A stretch of 64,000 nucleotides of DNA, taken from the NCBI RefSeq assembly GCF_020424085.1, contig NZ_CP080203.1:2666001-2730000 (forward strand). The letters run 5' to 3'. Positions 59,273-64,000 of the stretch are shown here, one piece after another. Under the pieces are notes generated by a model. That model had not been told where the DNA came from, did no database searches, and worked only from the letters and a program-made list of their open reading frames with translations. The stretch is from Mycetocola spongiae. Its GTDB lineage: Bacteria; Actinomycetota; Actinomycetes; Actinomycetales; Microbacteriaceae. How positions within the stretch are numbered: the first letter of the stretch is position 1; the number at the start of each line of letters is the position of its first letter. Position numbers and translations under genes: made by a program.

Positions 59273-60485
59273 CATCATGATGCCCCGCCTATCCGACACG
59301 ATGACCGAGGGCGCGATCGCGCGCTGGCTCAAGCACCCCGGGGACACGGTGGCCGTGGGGGATGTCCTGGTCGAGATCGAGACCGATAAGGCCACGATGG
59401 AGCTGGAGGCCTATGAGGCCGGCACCCTGCACCGCCTCCTCGTGGAGGAGGGCACCGTGGCCGAGATTGGCACGCCGATTGCGCTGCTGGACGATGGCTC
59501 CGGGCCCGAATTGCCCGGCCCCGTCGCGGGGGAGGCCGCGGCCCCCGCAGCGGCTGCCCCCGCGCCCGCCGCGAGCCGCAGCGATGGGCGCGGCGTCCGC
59601 CCGCCGGCGAGCCCGCTCGTGCGCCGAATCGCGCGCGAGGAGGGGCTAGATCTGAGCGCCTTGCGCGGGAGTGGCCCGGGCGGACGCATCATCCGCGCCG
59701 ATGTGGAGGCGCTGCGTGCCGCGCCCGGCGCGGAGCCGGCGGCCGAGCCGCTGCCGCCCCTGATCCCGGAGGCGGCCGATTTCCGGCAGCCCACGCGGGT
59801 CCCCTTTGACGGCGTGCGCCGCGTGATCGCGGCGCGCCTGGCCCAGAGCGCGCGGGATATCCCGCATTTCAGCGTGACGGTCATCGCGGATGCCGGAGCC
59901 CTCCTGGAGGTGCGGGCCCGGCTGAACCAGGGTCGGGAGGAGGCGGGCCGCCCGCGTATCGGGGTAAACGATCTGCTGCTGCGCGCGAGTGCCCTCGCGC
60001 TGCGCGCGCACCCCGGGGTGAACGCCTCCCATGATCCCGAGGGGGGAGGCGCCACGCTGCTGCATAGCGCTGTGAATATCGGAATCGCCGTGGCCGCACC
60101 CGCGGGACTTGTGGTCCCGGTGATCAGGGACGCGGATATCCGGGCGCTGGACTCGCTGGCCGCCCTCTCCCGCGAGCTGATCCGGGCGGCCCAGGATCGC
60201 ACGCTCACCCCGGAGCGGATGGCCCACGGCACGTTTACCGTGAGCAATCTGGGCATGTTTGGTGTGGCCCATTTTGATGCGATTATTAATCCGCCCCAGG
60301 GCGCGATCCTCGCGGTGGGGGCGATTCTCGCGGAACCCGTGGTGCGCGCGGGGGTGGTGGTTCCCGGGGAGCGGATGCGGCTCACCCTCTCCGCGGATCA
60401 TCGCATCATCGACGGTGCGCTTGCCGCCGAGTTCCTGGCGACCCTGCGCGGCCTCGTTGAGGACCCCTGGCGGCTCCTCGGCTAG
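59265..60485 (+). CDS. Dihydrolipoamide acyltransferase E2
   Basis: A 406-residue E2 core subunit. One lipoyl domain (SIMMPRLSDTMTEGAIARWLKHPGD..., modified Lys about 42 in EIETDKATMEL) is followed by an Ala/Pro linker, a peripheral-subunit-binding domain (PPASPLVRRIAREEGLDLSALRGSGPGGRIIRADVEAL, about 110-147) and the catalytic domain with FTVSNLGMFGVAHFDAIINPPQGAILAVG and the active-site His in LSADHRIIDG (about 378). GTG 59265, with GGGAG 6 nt upstream, is preferred over the later ATG codons. No E3 gene follows, so E3 must come from elsewhere. Confidence 0.9.
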   Translation: MLSIMMPRLSDTMTEGAIARWLKHPGDTVAVGDVLVEIETDKATMELEAYEAGTLHRLLVEEGTVAEIGTPIALLDDGSGPELPGPVAGEAAAPAAAAPAPAASRSDGRGVRPPASPLVRRIAREEGLDLSALRGSGPGGRIIRADVEALRAAPGAEPAAEPLPPLIPEAADFRQPTRVPFDGVRRVIAARLAQSARDIPHFSVTVIADAGALLEVRARLNQGREEAGRPRIGVNDLLLRASALALRAHPGVNASHDPEGGGATLLHSAVNIGIAVAAPAGLVVPVIRDADIRALDSLAALSRELIRAAQDRTLTPERMAHGTFTVSNLGMFGVAHFDAIINPPQGAILAVGAILAEPVVRAGVVVPGERMRLTLSADHRIIDGALAAEFLATLRGLVEDPWRLLG

Positions 60486-60794
60486 GCGACAGGGCGCATT
60501 AAAAATCCCGACATACCCCCCGTCCGGGTGGCAGATTACAAGTGTTAGTGATTAGATATAGCGACGGACAAAACAGTCCAACGCTTTATCTCTGTCGGGC
60601 CGGCTCGGGGCTGTGGTGCCTAGGATCGGTCCGATGGGTGGTCAGCAATCCCCTCTCCGTGCTCCGATTTTCCGCACGGTGCCCCCTCGCCGGCAGCGCA
60701 ATCTTGTCGAGCGGGGGAGGGGAGATCACCCGGTACTCTCCGCCCGGGTCCGGGCCCCCTTGCCCGGGTACGGAACCGCGGACAGTACCACGGA
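60486..60794. other. Intergenic stretch after the E2 gene
   Basis: About 310 nt without a supportable gene. The part near 60530-60600 is AT-richer (GATTAGATATAGCG, CTTTATCTCTG) and might contain a promoter, but no good -35/-10 pair with a following gene was found. Confidence 0.4.
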
Positions 60795-60832
60795 GGGGGC
60801 CCGCCGCGCCGGTTATGGCGGAGCGGGCCCCC
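60795..60832. terminator. Hairpin downstream of the surface protein gene
   Basis: A 10-bp GC stem (GGGGGCCCGC/GCGGGCCCCC) with an 18-nt loop, 12 nt beyond the stop of the leftward surface protein gene. TTCT follows on the plus strand. Confidence 0.6.
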
Positions 60833-60843
60833 TTCTCTATCGA

Positions 60844-62706
60844 TCAGTGTGTATGCGCCGGGTGCGCCCGCCTCCGGAGCAGAAGCGCTCCGCCGAGAAG
60901 AAGCAGCAGCGCCGCGCCCAGGGCCGGGGCGATATCGCCGAGCGAGGTTCCGGTGGCGGAGAGCCCCGTCGTTCCGGCGCCGGTCGGGGTGAGAAGCGCG
61001 GGGTTCACCAGATCAACCTGCACGGTGCTCTCAGCGCGAATCGCGACGGTGGCCGTTGCACCCTGAGCCACCCCGGCTATCCGGAACTCCGGTGCGCCCC
61101 AGGCAATGGCCTCCCCCGAGGCGGAGGTCATCGCGGCGGTGGGTGCCTCGTGGAGTGTCACGAGGGTTCCCGCGGGCAGCCCCTCGAGTACCGCCGAGCC
61201 ATCCCGGGCGAGGGTCAGGGTTCCGGTGCTGGTGCCCTCCCCGGCGGGATAGCTATAGCCCACGGTGAACGTGGATCCCGGGGCGAGGGACGCGGTGTTT
61301 AGCCCCGTGACCGTCTTGGTAATGCGGAGTCCGCCGCTGCCGGGCTCCAGCGGAAGCAGGCTGTTGATCAGCAGAATGTTGATGTGTGCATCGGCGATCA
61401 CGGTGACCGTCGCGGTGCCATCGCCGTGGTCCACCACGCCGTTGCCCTGGAATAGCGGAGTATTCCAGGGCAGCGCGGTGGCGCCCTCGGGCGGCTGTTC
61501 GCTCAGGGTGACCTCGGTGCCCGCGGGAAGGTTATTCAGGGACTCCGGTGCGGATCCCGGGATGAGGGTGAGGACGCGGGTTTCGGCCACGCCAAAGCGG
61601 GTGAACTCGGCGCGCACCGTATATCGGATATCGGCGGGGGCCCCGCCCAGGACGCGCTTTTCCAGGGTGATGCCGCCGCGCGGGATGCCGGATCCGGTTC
61701 CGCCGCCGGTCTCGCTGAGCGTGACAACGCCGGTGCGCTCGATGCCGTTAAAGCTTGCGCTATTGGAAAAGGTATCTCCCGGGAAATGGGGCACCGCGAT
61801 GCGGGTGTGATAAAAGACCTCATAAAACCGATTGGGGTCGATGGGGCCGGGGATGCTCACCCTAAACTCGTGGTTCTCCGGGTCGAAGGTCACGGTGGCG
61901 GTGGTGATCGGGTCCCAGATATTCGCCTCCCAGGCCTCCTGTGTTCGGGGCATCGAGTGCACCAGGAACGGGAAGCTTGGGTTATCGCTGATCAGTTCCA
62001 GGTCATTGGCATAAACATCGCGGATCACCAGGTCACCCGCTCCGCTGACCTGATCCCCGGGCGCCACGAGCTTCCAGGCGATGACGTCCTCATTGCCCGG
62101 CACCACAAAGCCGCCCTTTTGTATCTCGGTGGGCATCGGGGAGGGGCGGGGGACGATTCCCGTTCCGCCGGGAAGCGGGATCGCGACGCTGCCGCTTTCC
62201 AGGCCAAAAACCACGGTGGTGCTCTCCGTCACGGTGACCGCGTTCACGATAAACCAGAGTTTCCCCGCCACGAAGTCGCGGCCGGCCACATAATCGGAGA
62301 GGATGCAGTCGATGCGGGCGGGGAGGGGCAGCTGCGCGGGAACCGCGGTGCAGGATCCGGCCGGCTGGAGGGACGTGGTTTCCAGGGGGAAGGGGTCTCC
62401 GCCGTTGACCTGAAACTCGAGGGGAAGCTGCAGGGAAAATACATCGCCGGGTTGTGCGGAGGCATCAACGCTCCAGTCCGCATCCACGCGTAGCGTGTCA
62501 TAGAGCATCACCGGGGGTACCCCGCCGGAGGTCTGTGTGATCCTGATGCTTCCGGGGGTGATGCCCTCAAGCTGCGTGGCGCTCGCCGGGGCACTCAGCC
62601 CGGCGAGGGCGAGGAGGGAGGCAAGCCCCAGCGCAAGTGCACCGCCGAGCCGCGAGCGTCGCGGCCGCGGAGGGCGTGACGGACGTGCGTGTGAACGTGT
62701 ATTCAT
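60844..62706 (-). CDS. Large surface protein with repeated Ig-like domains and LSATG sorting-like signal
   Basis: A 620-residue exported protein. The signal peptide is GGALALGLASLLALAGLSAPASA, with cleavage near residue 43. An N-terminal adhesin-like region (about 45-330) resembles the tandem Ig folds of Gram-positive surface adhesins and fimbrial tip proteins (PGDVFSLQLPLEFQVNGG, FYEVFYHTRIAVPHFPGDTFSNSASF). Two DUF5979-like beta domains follow, each opening with a TLEKRV/RITKTV strand (about 347-450 and 455-570). The C-terminus has LSATG at about 582-586, a hydrophobic helix ALGAALLLLLGGALLL and the basic tail RRRAHPAHTH. AAGGGG precedes the ATG. It is probably cell-wall-linked by a sortase. 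Confidence 0.82.
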   Translation of the reverse strand: MNTRSHARPSRPPRPRRSRLGGALALGLASLLALAGLSAPASATQLEGITPGSIRITQTSGGVPPVMLYDTLRVDADWSVDASAQPGDVFSLQLPLEFQVNGGDPFPLETTSLQPAGSCTAVPAQLPLPARIDCILSDYVAGRDFVAGKLWFIVNAVTVTESTTVVFGLESGSVAIPLPGGTGIVPRPSPMPTEIQKGGFVVPGNEDVIAWKLVAPGDQVSGAGDLVIRDVYANDLELISDNPSFPFLVHSMPRTQEAWEANIWDPITTATVTFDPENHEFRVSIPGPIDPNRFYEVFYHTRIAVPHFPGDTFSNSASFNGIERTGVVTLSETGGGTGSGIPRGGITLEKRVLGGAPADIRYTVRAEFTRFGVAETRVLTLIPGSAPESLNNLPAGTEVTLSEQPPEGATALPWNTPLFQGNGVVDHGDGTATVTVIADAHINILLINSLLPLEPGSGGLRITKTVTGLNTASLAPGSTFTVGYSYPAGEGTSTGTLTLARDGSAVLEGLPAGTLVTLHEAPTAAMTSASGEAIAWGAPEFRIAGVAQGATATVAIRAESTVQVDLVNPALLTPTGAGTTGLSATGTSLGDIAPALGAALLLLLGGALLLRRRAHPAHTH

Positions 62707-63047
62707 TTTTCCCCTTATCAGGGAGCAACACGAGTCCCGTGTGCCCCTCTCGGCGGGAGCCCACAGACCGCCCCGAGCCGCCGCTTCCTATTTCACACCC
62801 GCCGTCACCGGGGGTGTATCCCCTTGTTCACACCACGCAGATATCAGGTGGTATGTCACTGTATTGTAGGCGCACCCCGTGAATTTCGTGAGGAATTTTC
62901 CGGCGCCGATGGCCCGCCTGGCGGATCGGCCCGGGGCGGCGCGCATCCGCCCCTGCCCGCGCAGAAACCGGCGGTGCGGGCGCCGCAATTAGCGCTGTGC
63001 GCGAGGCGACCGCCCGGAGAAGGGTGCGTCCAAGACGCCCCAGGAAG
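62707..63047. other. Intergenic region between surface protein and tRNA genes
   Basis: About 340 nt with no supportable gene. A possible minus-strand -10 box TACAAT (62863-62868) lies 157 nt upstream of the surface protein gene. No repeat or hairpin stands out. Confidence 0.4.
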
Positions 63048-63120
63048 TGGGCCCGGCGGGGCTCGAACCCGCGACCCGCGGATTAAAAGTCCGATGCTCT
63101 GCCAACTGAGCTACAGGCCC
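63048..63120 (-). tRNA. tRNA-Lys (anticodon TTT)
   Basis: A 73-nt cloverleaf on the minus strand. The acceptor GGGCCTG pairs with CGGGCCC (one G-T wobble) and the discriminator base is A. The D arm contains TAGCTCAGTTGGCAGAGC, the anticodon loop is CTTTTAA with anticodon TTT closed by CGGA/TCCG, and the T arm is GCGGGTTCGAGCCCCGC. CCA is not encoded, as usual in actinomycetes. A weak promoter (TTGGTC, 16 nt, TAATTT) lies just upstream. Confidence 0.97.
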
Positions 63121-63284
63121 AACATTTCATTCAAATTATGGTGGAAAGTGGCGTGACCAATGACCATCATAAAAAGGTGAACATCACCAGTGTAACGGAT
63201 TTCGCTGACCGTTCGTGGACAGTGTTTCGCCGGGTGTGGCGGTAGCCTGGAAATCGTCGTTTATCCGCGGGAAGGACCCCAGTC

Positions 63285-63914
63285 ATCGCCGAAGAATTTC
63301 ATAAGCCCACGCTCTTTCCCGGCGCGCTTTTTGCCGCGTTTATCGGGGGAGCCGATCCGGCCGAAACCAGCCGGATCTCGCATGAGACCGCGCACGCACT
63401 GCTGTCCCGGGTGCGGGCCGATCCCGATTCAGGCATCCTCGATCGACTGATCGCCTATACCGATGACCACGGCATCGAGACCATCGCCGAACTCTGGTCC
63501 TCCGCGACCGCGCGCAGCCTGCCGGGTGCGCTCTGGCGCATCTATCTCATCCGCCTGCTGGTGCACCAGGACTCCGAGACCGCGAGCTATGTCTATCGCC
63601 GCGGCGTGGAGGAACTGATCACCATCGACCCGGTGGTGGCCGGCGCGGCCGAGCCGACCAGCGTGGCCGAGATCACCGCCCTGGCCGATGAGATCCTGCG
63701 CGGCATCTTTGAGGGAGATTTTGCGATCGCCCTCGAGCGCGCCGCCGCCTTCTGCCGTGTGAGTGCCGCCGGTTGCCTCGCCCTCGCGGCGGATGCCGAG
63801 CTGATCCACCCCGAGCGGGCACGGGAGCTCACGCGGCGCGCGCTGCGCTACAGCACATTCGCCTCCGATCTCGCCTCCTGCGCCCGGCTCTGGCGCACCG
63901 ACTCGCTGGACTAA
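63285..63914 (+). CDS. Conserved actinobacterial protein, apparent ATC start
   Basis: A 209-residue soluble, helical protein. Segments EEFHKPTLFPGALFAAFIGGADPAETSRISHETAHALLSRVR, YTDDHGIETIAELWSSATARSLPGALWRIYLIRLLV and ALERAAAFCRVSAAGCLALAADAEL look like a family conserved in Microbacteriaceae that is often labelled, without basis I can see, as an RNA polymerase beta subunit. The conserved N-terminus reads back to ATC 63285, 8 nt after AAGGA; no ATG, GTG or TTG occurs in frame between the upstream stop at 63243 and GTG 63411. Starting at that GTG would delete about 42 conserved-looking residues. Function unknown. Confidence 0.75.
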   Translation: MAEEFHKPTLFPGALFAAFIGGADPAETSRISHETAHALLSRVRADPDSGILDRLIAYTDDHGIETIAELWSSATARSLPGALWRIYLIRLLVHQDSETASYVYRRGVEELITIDPVVAGAAEPTSVAEITALADEILRGIFEGDFAIALERAAAFCRVSAAGCLALAADAELIHPERARELTRRALRYSTFASDLASCARLWRTDSLD

Positions 63915-64000
63915 ACGAATATTTTTGGCCTCCGCCGCGCCGCGGATTCCGCGCCCGTTCGCGCTCAACGAAAAATTTGGGCCCCGGGCGGGAACACCGC
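63915..64000. other. Right edge of window
   Basis: The last 86 nt contain AT-rich patches (ACGAATATTTTTGG, CGAAAAATTTGGG) and no recognisable gene start or hairpin. Confidence 0.4.

Noticed and set aside
62824-63156. Plus-strand open frame of 110 codons across the tRNA gene
   Set aside because: Its C-terminal half (GGARTRDPRIKSPMLCQLSYRP) is the antisense translation of tRNA-Lys, a well-known spurious pattern.
1-64000. CRISPR arrays, insertion sequences, prophage genes, rRNA operons, toxin-antitoxin pairs
   Set aside because: Looked for repeat-spacer patterns, transposase motifs with terminal repeats, phage structural genes and short paired genes; none was seen.

Overview
This 64 kb window is a high-GC, densely packed chromosomal segment of an actinomycete, most likely a Microbacteriaceae-type organism (inferred, not proven). 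The grounds are an ImuA'-ImuB-DnaE2 mutasome under an actinobacterial LexA-type box, sugar ABC transporters without their own ATPase, LPxTG-like surface proteins with LATTG/LSATG motifs, a membrane-tethered ECF sigma factor, a ZTP riboswitch on glyA-folD, and many starts placed directly behind a -10 box (leaderless mRNAs). No insertion sequence, prophage, CRISPR array or rRNA was seen. One tRNA (Lys, TTT) is present.

Layout. (1) 1-7605: a catabolic locus with HpaH- and HpaI-like lower-pathway enzymes, a ThDP enzyme cut by the window edge, a divergent GMC oxidoreductase, a thioredoxin, an aldehyde dehydrogenase, and AraC and IclR regulators; an aromatic or amine-derived substrate is plausible. 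(2) 7631-13516: formyl-THF deformylase PurU, an MFS exporter, a proline-rich membrane protein, and a sigma factor fused to a zinc-finger, membrane and extracellular module. (3) 13852-20215: a complete seven-gene Mrp cation/proton antiporter operon with MrpA and MrpB fused. (4) 20291-29246: NagA, a lipoprotein serine hydrolase, ZTP riboswitch-glyA-folD, an ABC-F protein with a probable ribosome-mediated attenuator, a VOC protein and an aldose epimerase. (5) 29438-35944: the SOS mutagenesis operon. (6) 36000-39781: small membrane and stress-like proteins, a DUF3054 protein, a surface protein and malic enzyme.

(7) 40236-49097: one long, apparently autoregulated operon made of LacI, two sugar permeases, a solute-binding lipoprotein and four consecutive ADP-ribosylglycohydrolase-fold proteins, the last of which has lost much of its metal site. 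(8) 49271-56973: a TetR regulator, then a LacI-controlled regulon of an ABM-domain protein, a TRAP transporter (QMP), a COG4091-type oxidoreductase with SAF domain and a beta-hydroxyacid dehydrogenase. A nearly identical operator sits before both transcription units. (9) 57067-60485: E1alpha, E1beta and E2 of a 2-oxo acid/acetoin dehydrogenase complex without E3. (10) 60844-63914: a sortase-type surface protein, tRNA-Lys and a conserved actinobacterial protein.

The most noteworthy items are the ABC-F leader (a leaderless nine-codon peptide whose coding region is perfectly complementary over 10 nt to a downstream leader segment), the four-gene ADP-ribosylglycohydrolase transport operon, the membrane-tethered sigma factor, and two genes that seem to lack any ATG/GTG/TTG start next to their ribosome binding sites. 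Functions come from reading motifs only; no database search was run.
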